Source: Oscillospiraceae bacterium (GTDB lineage Bacteria; Bacillota_A; Clostridia; Oscillospirales; Oscillospiraceae). From it: a DNA stretch of 12,528 bases. Numbering within the stretch: the first letter of the stretch is position 1; each line of letters begins with the position of its first letter. Under the pieces are notes generated by a model. It saw nothing but the letters and a program-made list of their open reading frames with translations. It was not told the origin of the DNA and made no database searches. Both the position numbers and the translations under genes were made by a program. This document shows, piece by piece, positions 6,573-12,528 of the stretch. The stretch spans positions 1 to 12,528 of the forward strand of contig JAFZOC010000259.1 of the NCBI GenBank assembly GCA_017550765.1. The letters are read 5' to 3'.

Positions 6573-6699
6573 CCTCGGGGCGTCCCGCGGCACCCGAGGG
6601 AGCCCCACGCCCGGAGCGGACGCGCCTGCGCGGCCGCCGCCTCGCCTGACACGATCCTGGCTCGGTAAACTTCTAACGCTTTTTTATCGGTGGATAGTA

Positions 6700-6728
6700 T
6701 TGAAACCTGCCCGGTCTTACAGTACAAT
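6700..6728 (+). promoter_or_regulatory. Near-consensus sigma-A promoter of the phosphatase operon
   Basis: TTGAAA (6700-6705, 5 of 6) and TACAAT (6723-6728, 5 of 6) are separated by exactly 17 bases, in the most A+T-rich stretch of the interval. Transcription would start near 6735, giving a leader of about 60 nt that contains a small hairpin, GGGTCA/TGACCC (6740-6745 with 6749-6754). Confidence 0.75.
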
Positions 6729-6795
6729 ATCCCCAGAAAGGGTCAGGATGACCCAGATCCCGACAGGGACATATCCAGAGAAAGGATCGAGGACC

Positions 6796-8049
6796 ATGAC
6801 AGGCAGCATCCGGCATAAGATCTTCCGCATGATGCTGATCACGATCGTGCTGATCATCGCGGCTTATACGGCGGTATTCTTCTACCAGACGAGCAGAGCG
6901 GAACGTCTGGTGGACGAGACCTATGAGGCGCAGAAGCAGATCTACATCGACAACGGGCTGGAAGACCAGTACGAAGCCTTTCGGAGCAACGATCTGGCCG
7001 TGTTCCGGAACGAGATGTTCCACGCCCGGAACGTCCTCACCCTGCTGGTGGTGCTGATCGTGGGGGCGGGGATGGCGTCTGCTTACTCCATCACCAAGCG
7101 GATCATCGACCCGCTGAACACCATCACCCGGCGCGTGGCGTCCCTGGGCGTCCGGAACCGGCAGTTCGTGCTGGAGGATATCTACAAGACCGGCGATGAG
7201 ATCGAGGTCCTGGCGGAGTCCTTCGCCAAGCAGTCCGCCCGGACCCGGCTGTACATCGACCAGATCAAACGGGTCACCGCGGAGAAGGAGCGGATCGGCG
7301 CGGAGCTCGACATTGCCAGCAGGATCCAGGCCAGCCAGCTGCCCCGGACCTTCCCGCCCTTCCCGGACCGGAAGGAGTTCGGCCTCTATGCCAGCATGAC
7401 GCCGGCCAAGGAGGTGGGCGGCGACTTCTACGATCTCTTCATGATCGACGACGACCACATCGGGCTCGTCATGGCGGACGTCTCCGGCAAGGGCGTCCCG
7501 GCGGCGCTGCTGATGATGGTGGCCCGGACGCTGATCCGCTCCGGCCTGCAGGATGGCAAGAGCCCGGGGGAGGCGCTCGAGAGCGTGAACGAGCAGCTCT
7601 GCGAGGGCAACGACGAGGACTATTTCGTGACCGTGTGGGCGGCGGTGCTGGAGATCTCCACGGGGAAAGGGCTGGCGGTGAACGCCGGCCACGAACACCC
7701 GGCGATCCGCAGGGCAGGCGGCAGCTACGAACTGGTCATCTACCGGCACTCCATGCCGGCGGGCACCATGAAGGGCCTCTCCTTCCGGCAGCACGCCTTC
7801 CAGATGCAGCCGGGCGACAGCCTTTTCGTGTACACGGACGGCGTCCCGGAGGCCGCGAACGGGCAGAACGAGCTCTTCGGGGCCGAGCGCATGCTGGCCG
7901 CGCTGAACAGGGACCCGGACGCGCAGCCGGAACAGGTCCTCCGGAACGTCACGGAGGACATCGAAGGCTTCGTGGACGGGGCGGAGCAGTTCGACGACAT
8001 CACCATGCTCTGCTTCCGCTACGCGGGACCTGCCGGCAGCCCGTCGTGA
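6796..8049 (+). CDS. Membrane-bound HAMP-PP2C phosphatase (RsbU/SpoIIE type)
   Basis: Probable serine/threonine phosphatase of 417 aa that answers an external or membrane signal. In characterised systems such enzymes dephosphorylate anti-sigma-factor antagonists. Membrane segment 1 lies at about 12-30 and segment 2 at about 79-98, enclosing a short, charged extracytoplasmic stretch of about 48 residues. A HAMP-like linker follows from 99, then a helix to about 178. The PP2C/SpoIIE domain carries the metal-binding acidic motifs VGGDFYD (207-213), ADVSGKG (227-233), NAGHEHP (296-302), YTDG (346-349) and FDD (399-401), so it appears catalytically intact. The ATG at 6796 has AAAGGA nine bases upstream. 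The frame is open upstream to 6442, but only through repeats and the promoter. No anti-sigma partner or antagonist gene is adjacent. It leads a likely operon with the PTS-like gene 42 bases downstream. Confidence 0.9.
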   Translation: MTGSIRHKIFRMMLITIVLIIAAYTAVFFYQTSRAERLVDETYEAQKQIYIDNGLEDQYEAFRSNDLAVFRNEMFHARNVLTLLVVLIVGAGMASAYSITKRIIDPLNTITRRVASLGVRNRQFVLEDIYKTGDEIEVLAESFAKQSARTRLYIDQIKRVTAEKERIGAELDIASRIQASQLPRTFPPFPDRKEFGLYASMTPAKEVGGDFYDLFMIDDDHIGLVMADVSGKGVPAALLMMVARTLIRSGLQDGKSPGEALESVNEQLCEGNDEDYFVTVWAAVLEISTGKGLAVNAGHEHPAIRRAGGSYELVIYRHSMPAGTMKGLSFRQHAFQMQPGDSLFVYTDGVPEAANGQNELFGAERMLAALNRDPDAQPEQVLRNVTEDIEGFVDGAEQFDDITMLCFRYAGPAGSPS

Positions 8050-8091
8050 GAGGGCCGTTGGACCATTTTTTGCAGACAGGAGAACAGACGT

Positions 8092-9717
8092 ATGAAAAGA
8101 GACCGGATCCGGAGCGCGCTGAGGACCATCGGAGACATCTTCATCCCGCTGCTCCCCGGCATCATCAGCGCCGGGCTCTGCGCGGGCTTCGCCGCTCTCA
8201 TATCCCAGACCGTGCCGGACTATGCAGACAACAAGGTCTGGGCCTTCCTCTATCAGATCCTGACGCTGATCCACAGCTCGATGATGACTTTCCTGACCGC
8301 GTGGGCAGGCTATCGCGCAGCGGAGCGTTTTGGCGGCACGCCCATTTTGGGCGGCATGCTGGGCATGATCACATCGTTGGACGGGATCAACACGATCGCC
8401 TCCATCATGGGCCTCTATAACGCCGCGGTGCCGCTGGACTCTGTCCTCTGCAGCGGCAAAGGCGGCGTACTGGCCGTCATCGCCGGCGCGTTCCTGCTCG
8501 CCCAGGTGGAGAGAGCGGTCCGCAACGTCGTCCCGCGCTCCGTCGACGTGGTCTTCACGCCGCTGCTGACCCTGTTCCTCTGCGCGATCCCCTATGTCGT
8601 GCTCATCATGCCGCTCTTCGGCTACGCCTCCGGCGGGATCGTGTGGCTCTTCAGCAGGGCCTGCCTGTCCCAGAACGTCTTCGTCCGGGCCATCTCCGGC
8701 TACCTGGCCGCTGCCTTCTTCCTCCCGCTGGTGGCCACGGGCATGCACCATGGCCTGGTGGCGCTCTACAGCGTCCAGCTGCAGGAGCTGGGCTTCGTGA
8801 CGCTCTACCCGGCCCTGGCCATGGCGGGCGCAGGACAGGTGGGCGCCGCCCTCGCCCTCTGGAAAAAAGCGAAAAAGGCCGGGAACGACGGCCTATGCTC
8901 GGTGATCGCCGGCGCGCTGCCCGCGGGGCTCCTGGGCGTAGGGGAACCGCTCATCTACGGCGTGACGCTGCCTCTGGGCAAGCCCTTCCTCACGGCGGGG
9001 CTCGGCGCCGGCTTCGGCGGCGCGTTCATCATGGTCATGCAGGTGGCCTCCGTCACCTGGGGGCCATCCGGCCTCCTGGGCGCCTTCGTGATGACCGCCG
9101 GCGCCGGCGGCTCCGCACGCAGCGTCCTCCTCTATCTGACCGCCCTCGTCATCAGCTATGTGGGGGGCTATCTGATCACCAACGTCTTCTACAGCGAGAA
9201 GGAGCTGCGCTTCGAGACCGAGGCTCCGGACGGACAGACCGCCGCCTGGCGCTCCGCGACCTTCGCGCGGGCGAGCCGGAAGAAGGCCCGGAAGCTCCGG
9301 GCCGGGGAGCCCCTGCTGACGGGCGACAGGCTCGATATGGCGAAGCTCCCGCTCACGGCGCCCGTGTCAGGGGAGACGGTCCCCATGAAGCAGATCCCGG
9401 ACATCATGTTCTCCTCCGGGGTCATCGGCAGCTGCATCGGGATCATGCCGGAGGACGGCCATATCCTGGCGCCCTGCGCCGGGCTCGTCGCGGAGATCGC
9501 CGACACCAGCCACGAGCTGACCTTCCGGACGGAAGAGGGCCTGGAGATCCTCCTTCTGGTGGGCATCGACACCTTCACCCTCAACGGCGACGGTCTCCGC
9601 CTCCTGGTCCGGGAGGGAGAGCGCGTCGCCGCCGGACAGCCGGTGATGGAGGCCGACCTGGAGCGGATCCGGGCCGCCGGCCTCTCTCCGATCGTCATCA
9701 CGGTCCTGAGCAGCTGA
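8092..9717 (+). CDS. PTS-like EIIC-EIIA fusion, MurP-like, lacking EIIB and the EIIA active-site His
   Basis: A 541-aa membrane protein. Residues about 10-368 form an EIIC channel of the glucose superfamily. MAGAGQVGAALAL (244-256) and GLLGVGEPLIYGVTLP (279-294) closely recall E. coli MurP, the N-acetylmuramate permease, so a MurNAc-like or related sugar is the best guess. A charged linker (about 369-415) leads to an EIIA-Glc/Crr domain (about 416-541). APVSGE, PEDG (453-456) and VGIDT (490-494) are conserved, and H474 matches the accessory histidine (E. coli H75). L489 occupies the position of the phosphorylated H90, 15 residues later. No EIIB domain precedes EIIC. The protein therefore cannot take up phosphate in the normal way and may be a sensor, a facilitator or dependent on other PTS proteins. 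AGGAGA (8078-8083) supports the ATG at 8092. Confidence 0.88.
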   Translation: MKRDRIRSALRTIGDIFIPLLPGIISAGLCAGFAALISQTVPDYADNKVWAFLYQILTLIHSSMMTFLTAWAGYRAAERFGGTPILGGMLGMITSLDGINTIASIMGLYNAAVPLDSVLCSGKGGVLAVIAGAFLLAQVERAVRNVVPRSVDVVFTPLLTLFLCAIPYVVLIMPLFGYASGGIVWLFSRACLSQNVFVRAISGYLAAAFFLPLVATGMHHGLVALYSVQLQELGFVTLYPALAMAGAGQVGAALALWKKAKKAGNDGLCSVIAGALPAGLLGVGEPLIYGVTLPLGKPFLTAGLGAGFGGAFIMVMQVASVTWGPSGLLGAFVMTAGAGGSARSVLLYLTALVISYVGGYLITNVFYSEKELRFETEAPDGQTAAWRSATFARASRKKARKLRAGEPLLTGDRLDMAKLPLTAPVSGETVPMKQIPDIMFSSGVIGSCIGIMPEDGHILAPCAGLVAEIADTSHELTFRTEEGLEILLLVGIDTFTLNGDGLRLLVREGERVAAGQPVMEADLERIRAAGLSPIVITVLSS

Positions 9718-9773
9718 GCCGCTGAGCGGCTGCGACGCGGAAGGAAGACGGCCCTGACGGGGGGACGAGACAG

Positions 9774-10256
9774 ATGGAACAAGTCTTTGAAACGGAGAAG
9801 ATCCGCTTCGTGCGGGTATCGGAGCGCCTGGTGCCGGACTACCTCCTCATGGTCAACGACATCGAGCGCGTGGACCGGTACATCAGCGGCTGGCACGAGC
9901 CGTTCACCGAGGAACAGGAGATCGCGTGGGTGCGCAGGAAGCTGGAAGAGGGCGCAGCCGTCTTCTCCATGATCGAGAAGGAGAGCGGGGCGTTCATCGG
10001 CAACATCGAGCTGACGGAGCCGGCGGAGCGGACGGGAGAGCTGGGCGTCGCCATCACCGCGGCGCAGCAGGACCGGGGCTACGGCACCGAGGCCGTCCTG
10101 GGGATGGTCCGGTACGGGCTGGACCGGCTGGGCCTGAAGAGGATCTTCCTGCGGACCAGCCCGGAGAACGCCCGGGCGATCCATGTCTATGAAAAGTGCG
10201 GCTTCTGCGAGTATGACCGCACGGAGACGCATGTGTATATGGGGCTCGTCCGCTGA
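9774..10256 (+). CDS. GNAT N-acetyltransferase, RimJ/RimL-like
   Basis: Cytoplasmic acetyltransferase of 160 aa predicted to transfer acetyl from acetyl-CoA to an amine. The fold reads as RimJ/RimL-like: strand IRFVRVSE at the N-terminus, FIGNIEL (74-80), the acetyl-CoA pyrophosphate-binding motif A QDRGYGTEA (99-107), then NARAIHVYEKCGF (132-144), the usual C-terminal GNAT signature. Acceptor unknown: ribosomal protein, antibiotic, amino acid or amino sugar are possible. It follows the PTS-like gene by 56 bases, an interval with a small hairpin (AGCCGC/GCGGCT, 9717-9731) but no T-tract. It is thus probably the last gene of the same operon. Its RBS is weak (GGGGGAC before ATG 9774), suggesting modest expression. 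Confidence 0.88.
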   Translation: MEQVFETEKIRFVRVSERLVPDYLLMVNDIERVDRYISGWHEPFTEEQEIAWVRRKLEEGAAVFSMIEKESGAFIGNIELTEPAERTGELGVAITAAQQDRGYGTEAVLGMVRYGLDRLGLKRIFLRTSPENARAIHVYEKCGFCEYDRTETHVYMGLVR

Positions 10257-10323
10257 CTTGCGCCGACCGACGGAAAGGGGCGGACGCTCCCCTGCGATGT
10301 CTGCCCTGCGGTATCGCGACAGG

Positions 10324-10356
10324 AAAAACGCTGACCTCACAGAGGTCAGCGCTTTT
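10324..10356. terminator. Bidirectional terminator between converging genes
   Basis: CGCTGACCTC (10329-10338) pairs perfectly with GAGGTCAGCG (10342-10351) around ACA. A-tract 10324-10328 and T-tract 10353-10356 flank the stem, giving a U-run on either strand. It lies between the acetyltransferase (rightward) and thpR (leftward). A further perfect seven-pair hairpin, TCCGGTC/GACCGGA (10364-10380), abuts the thpR stop and may reinforce leftward 3'-end formation. Confidence 0.85.
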
Positions 10357-10380
10357 GCATCTTTCCGGTCCACGACCGGA

Positions 10381-10902
10381 TCAGCCGACGCCGCCGGACG
10401 GCGGCAGCGCGGCGATCGAGCCGAGCTCGGTATAGATCATGCCGTTCCTGCCGCGGTCGGAGCGCATGAGGGAGATGGCCTCGACGGTCATGGCGACCGG
10501 CCGGATCGGGACCGGCGGCATCTGCCCGGACGCCCGCCGGATCAGTGTGATGTGCGGCGAGAAGCGCTTTCGGTCGAAGCCGATCCCGCGCTCCGCCAGC
10601 GCATGGCGGACCCTGCGCGCCACAGCGCTGAGCGGGGCGGAGGCTGCGAGCCCCGCCCACCAGAGATCGCCGAAGCAGCCCAGGCCCTCCAGGCCGATCT
10701 CGAAGGGCGTGAAGGAGACGGCGGACAGGGCGTCCAGCACCGGCTCTGCGTCGGGCTGCTCCCCGAGGAAGGCCAGCGTCAGGTGCATGTTCTCCCGGGG
10801 GGTGAGGCTGCCCCGGACGCCGCGGTCATACATGGCGTCCTGGACGTCGGCCAGGGCGTCCTTCATCTCATCGGACAGGCAGAGCGCAACGAACAGTCTC
10901 AT
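10381..10902 (-). CDS. thpR: RNA 2',3'-cyclic phosphodiesterase (2H family)
   Basis: Enzyme of 173 aa in the 2H phosphoesterase superfamily (formerly 2'-5' RNA ligase, LigT). It opens 2',3'-cyclic phosphates at RNA ends to give 2'-phosphates. Both catalytic HxTx motifs are present, H40-L-T-L in NMHLTLAFLGE and H117-I-T-L in FSPHITLIR, with the usual spacing. The MRLFVAL N-terminus is typical. The length is slightly below the common 180-190 aa but nothing essential is missing. The start codon overlaps the stop of the upstream SGNH gene as ATGA, and a GGGGAGG site lies eight bases before the start, so the pair is translationally coupled. The substrate in cells is generally uncertain for this family. 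Confidence 0.92.
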   Translation of the reverse strand: MRLFVALCLSDEMKDALADVQDAMYDRGVRGSLTPRENMHLTLAFLGEQPDAEPVLDALSAVSFTPFEIGLEGLGCFGDLWWAGLAASAPLSAVARRVRHALAERGIGFDRKRFSPHITLIRRASGQMPPVPIRPVAMTVEAISLMRSDRGRNGMIYTELGSIAALPPSGGVG

Positions 10903-11618
10903 GGCGCAGCCCTCCCCGGGGCCAGGTCCCCGATCGCGCTGCGGATCTCCCCGGCGATCGCGCGCGCCCCCGCGGCGTTCGGGTGCAGCCCGTCCGGGCC
11001 GAACAGCTCACGGCGGCCCGCGGTGAGCGCATACAGGTCGATCGGCTCGACGCCCGCCTCTGCCGCGACTTCCTCGACCGCGCTCGCGATCTCCGGGATG
11101 CACCGGAGATCCGCGTCGTTGGAGAGGGAGAAGAGGGGAGCGCAGGGCGGAAAGCCAGCCGGCGGCGTGCAGATCAGGATCCGGGGCGCGGGACGGAGCG
11201 CGCGATATGCCTGGATCATCTCTGCGTACTGCCCCCGGAAGGCCTCCGCAGAGATCCAGTTGCACGCCTTGGAGTCGTTGGTGCCCAGCAGGATGATGAC
11301 GATGTCCGGCCGGAAGGCCAGGCTCTGCCGGAAGGCCCGCTCCCGCCGGAAGGGCTTGTTGCCGGTGTCCTGCAGGCTGCGGTCGTTGACGGCGAAGACC
11401 GCCACCTGGACGCCGTCCCCCAGGGCGCGCCGGAGCAGAGCGGGCCAGCGCCGGAGGAAGAACAGCGGCAGGGTACAGCCATAGGTCACGCTGTCCCCGA
11501 CGCAGGCGATGCGCAGTTCCTCCGCCCGGGGCCGGACCGGGAGCCGGAGCGTCGTGTAGCCGCACAGGACGGCCGCTGTGACCAGAGCTGCCAAAAGGAC
11601 CGGGACGATCGCGTACAT
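10899..11618 (-). CDS. Membrane-anchored SGNH/GDSL hydrolase
   Basis: Predicted esterase or lipase-like hydrolase of 239 aa facing outward. A hydrophobic signal-anchor spans about 2-24. The cysteine C19 is preceded by VL, which does not fit a lipobox. The SGNH blocks follow: GDS with nucleophile S43 (41-43), the block II region around N78-D79, GTND (112-115) with N114, and D209-G-L-H212 supplying Asp and His. Closest in style to acylhydrolases that act on cell-envelope glycans or lipids; the substrate is unknown. Translation could start at GTG 11630 or 11627, but the ATG at 11618 is preferred. A GAGGTG sequence, complementary to the 16S rRNA end, lies nine bases before it, and the GTGs overlap that site. 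Transcribed with thpR. Confidence 0.85.
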   Translation of the reverse strand: MYAIVPVLLAALVTAAVLCGYTTLRLPVRPRAEELRIACVGDSVTYGCTLPLFFLRRWPALLRRALGDGVQVAVFAVNDRSLQDTGNKPFRRERAFRQSLAFRPDIVIILLGTNDSKACNWISAEAFRGQYAEMIQAYRALRPAPRILICTPPAGFPPCAPLFSLSNDADLRCIPEIASAVEEVAAEAGVEPIDLYALTAGRRELFGPDGLHPNAAGARAIAGEIRSAIGDLAPGRAAP

Positions 11619-11653
11619 CGCGCGCACCACCTCTCTGCGATCTCGCTGAGAGC

Positions 11654-11662
11654 ATCATACCA
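11654..11662 (-). promoter_or_regulatory. Extended -10 promoter for the SGNH-thpR pair
   Basis: On the minus strand TGGTATGAT reads as an extended -10 element (TG, one base, TATGAT with 5 of 6 matches). No good -35 hexamer is found at 17-18 bases, as often seen with extended -10 promoters. Initiation would fall about 20-30 bases before the SGNH start. Confidence 0.55.
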
Positions 11663-11873
11663 CATCCCGCCCGCGCACGCCACCCCAAACAGGACGACAC
11701 GGCGCTATTTGCGGGGACGGTCCGCCCGAACGGCGCGCCGGACGAAAAATACGGTCGGGGACGCCGCGAGGGCGCGGACGCTCTTGCGAGCCCCAGCGGT
11801 CTTTCCGGCGCGCCGGCGCGCCGGCGCCGCCCTCCCGGCAGGCGCGGAAATGCGCGGGCGCGGGAGAAAAAGC
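11663..11873. other. Divergent intergenic region with clustered GGCGCGCC octamers
   Basis: No gene is supported here. The stretch separates the leftward SGNH promoter from the rightward Fe-S scaffold promoter. It contains GGCGCGCC at 11732-11739 and two directly abutting copies at 11807-11822, the latter inside a perfect 20-bp palindrome (11805-11824). They lie upstream of the rightward -35 box at 11874, where an activator or repressor could bind, but simple G+C-rich repetition is an alternative. Confidence 0.5.
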
Positions 11874-11902
11874 TTGCGCGGAGGGCCTTTGTCTGTTATC
11901 AT
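11874..11902 (+). promoter_or_regulatory. Promoter of the Fe-S scaffold gene
   Basis: TTGCGC (11874-11879) and TATCAT (11897-11902) are 17 bases apart, and TG at 11894-11895 makes the latter an extended -10 element. An A-tract sits just upstream of the -35. Transcription would begin near 11909, leaving a leader of about 134 nt. Confidence 0.6.
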
Positions 11903-11920
11903 GATCGCAGGGGGCGAGAT

Positions 11921-12017
11921 CCTCTCCTGTCATGGGAGGACGGGCCCCTCCCATAGAGGCGGACCGCCGGGAAAACGGCTGATGGGTCCTGCTCCGCGTG
12001 AGGCTCTCAGCTTTTTT
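11921..12017 (+). promoter_or_regulatory. Structured leader with terminator/antiterminator, possible riboswitch or attenuator
   Basis: First domain: CCTCT (11921-11925) pairs with AGAGG (11955-11959), enclosing a perfect eight-pair hairpin ATGGGAGG/CCTCCCAT (11932-11939 with 11947-11954, loop ACGGGCC). Terminator: GCTGA (11978-11982) pairs with TCAGC (12007-12011), with further inner pairs such as CCT/AGG (11988-11990 with 12001-12003), followed by six T (12012-12017). Competing fold: GGACC (11961-11965) pairs with GGTCC (11985-11989) and GCCG with CGGC (11966-11969, 11976-11979), which would break the terminator. The terminator lies between promoter and RBS, the arrangement expected of transcriptional attenuation. 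I recognise no known riboswitch class. Confidence 0.5.
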
Positions 12018-12042
12018 GATATTTGATCTGGAGGAATGGCTT

Positions 12043-12528
12043 ATGATCTACACCGCAGAAGTCACCCATATGTGCCCGGTCGCCAAGGGCGCATACCACG
12101 GTCCTGCCCCGATCCCCGAGGAGGGGAAGTGGGTGCAGGTCAAGGAGATCGGAGACGTCTCCGGCTTTACCCACGGCATCGGCTGGTGCGCGCCGCAGCA
12201 GGGCGCCTGCAAGCTGACGCTCAACGTCAAGGACGGCATCATCCAGGAGGCGCTGATCGAGACGATCGGCTGCTCCGGCATGACCCACTCCGCGGCCATG
12301 GCCTCGGAGATCCTGATCGGCAAGACGCTGCTGGAAGCGCTGAACACCGACCTGGTGTGCGACGCGATCAACACGGCCATGCGCGAGCTGTTCCTGCAGA
12401 TCGTCTACGGCCGTACGCAGAGCGCCTTCTCCGAGGGCGGCCTGCTCGTCGGCGCCTCGCTGGAGGACCTCGGCAAGGGCCTGCGCTCGCAGGTCGGCAC
12501 GATGTTCGCCACGAAGGAAAAGGGCCCG
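12043..12528 (+). CDS. Iron-sulfur cluster scaffold protein, NifU/IscU-like (3' end outside window)
   Basis: Partial gene, 162 codons to the window end with no stop. The IscU-like core is visible: GWCAPQQGACKLTLNVKDG (47-65) corresponds to the first cysteine region of IscU, and IETIGCSGMTHSAAMASE (72-89) to the second cysteine (C77) region. C106 lies near where IscU has its third ligand. Extra cysteines C11 and C49 and the N-terminal CPVAKGAYHGP stretch differ from classical IscU. They fit the clostridial variant usually encoded next to a GGGtGRT-family gene, which may lie just beyond the window. The ATG at 12043 has GGAGGA (12030-12035) seven bases upstream; an out-of-frame ATG at 12036 overlaps that site and is not the start. 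It lies downstream of the attenuator-like leader. Confidence 0.88.
   Translation, partial: MIYTAEVTHMCPVAKGAYHGPAPIPEEGKWVQVKEIGDVSGFTHGIGWCAPQQGACKLTLNVKDGIIQEALIETIGCSGMTHSAAMASEILIGKTLLEALNTDLVCDAINTAMRELFLQIVYGRTQSAFSEGGLLVGASLEDLGKGLRSQVGTMFATKEKGP

Larger units (their letters stand above)
6391..6699. other. Hairpin-rich non-coding interval with a dispersed-type repeat
   Basis: No convincing gene is seen here. The reading frames that cross it encode low-complexity Arg/Pro/Gly-rich peptides that match no family. The interval holds three hairpins (6396-6424, 6459-6486 plus flanks, 6573-6599) and two copies of a ~26-bp repeat. It switches abruptly from G+C-rich to A+T-richer sequence at about 6664, where the promoter region of the next operon begins. 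Confidence 0.6.

Noticed and set aside
6455..6727. Small minus-strand frame containing ALPYRT
   Set aside because: The peptide is generated by the intergenic repeat core; it has no ribosome site or family similarity and overlaps the promoter of the next operon.
6442..6795. Upstream in-frame extension of the phosphatase gene
   Set aside because: It would read through the intergenic repeats and the near-consensus promoter and has no good ribosome site. The hydrophobic first membrane segment and an RBS both support the ATG at 6796.
8050..8070. Possible terminator between the phosphatase and PTS-like genes (T6 tract at 8066-8071)
   Set aside because: The sequence before the T-run forms at best a four-pair stem with a mismatch, too weak to terminate, so the genes are treated as one unit.
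6673..8751. Open frame of 692 codons on the minus strand
   Set aside because: It is antisense to the phosphatase and PTS-like genes and rich in Arg, His, Gly, Asp and Gln without any recognisable motif, so it is a shadow of real genes.
11740..11760. Leftward terminator at the A-tract GACGAAAAATAC
   Set aside because: On the minus strand the U-run is not preceded by a stable stem; only three-pair stems are found.
11921..11980. Guanidine-II (mini-ykkC) riboswitch, suggested by ACGG in a hairpin loop
   Set aside because: The ACGG is part of a seven-base loop, not a closed ACGR tetraloop, and no second ACGR hairpin follows. The downstream gene is not of the guanidine/SugE type.

Overview
The window looks like chromosomal DNA from a G+C-rich, Gram-positive anaerobe, most likely a clostridial member of the Bacillota. 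The reasons are strong AGGAGG-type ribosome binding sites, G/C-dominated third codon positions, A+T-richer sigma-A-like promoters, a lipobox solute-binding protein, and a NifU/IscU-like scaffold of the type known beside GGGtGRT genes in Clostridia. The taxon is inference. No rRNA, tRNA, CRISPR array, insertion sequence or phage gene was seen.

Positions 1-313 hold the end of an upstream transcript (two hairpins, 4-34 and 115-145, the first with an 18-bp tandem duplication) and a candidate promoter region with a 12-bp palindrome. From 314 to 5481 runs a peptide/nickel/opine-family ABC importer in the order permease, permease, ATPase, ATPase, lipoprotein. The first four genes overlap one another. 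The lipoprotein gene follows a short dyad and has its own strong RBS. A perfect 32-bp palindrome then serves as terminator, and a SAM methyltransferase (5554-6390) starts only 18 nt beyond it without a visible promoter.

Positions 6391-6795 are non-coding, rich in hairpins, and carry two copies of a ~26-bp repeat. They end in a near-consensus promoter (6700-6728) that drives a probable three-gene unit: a membrane HAMP-PP2C (RsbU/SpoIIE-type) phosphatase, an unusual PTS-like protein, and a GNAT acetyltransferase. The PTS-like protein has a MurP-like EIIC fused to an EIIA domain. It has no EIIB, and its EIIA active-site histidine is replaced by leucine. This is the most unusual protein in the window. 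The unit ends at a bidirectional terminator (10324-10356) shared with the converging thpR gene.

On the minus strand, a membrane-anchored SGNH hydrolase and thpR (RNA 2',3'-cyclic phosphodiesterase) form an overlapping pair from an extended -10 promoter. The divergent region 11619-12042 holds three GGCGCGCC octamers, a second promoter pointing right, and a structured leader that ends in an intrinsic terminator with a competing antiterminator pairing. That leader precedes the Fe-S scaffold gene, which runs off the window end. This leader is the best candidate for an undescribed cis-regulatory RNA here.
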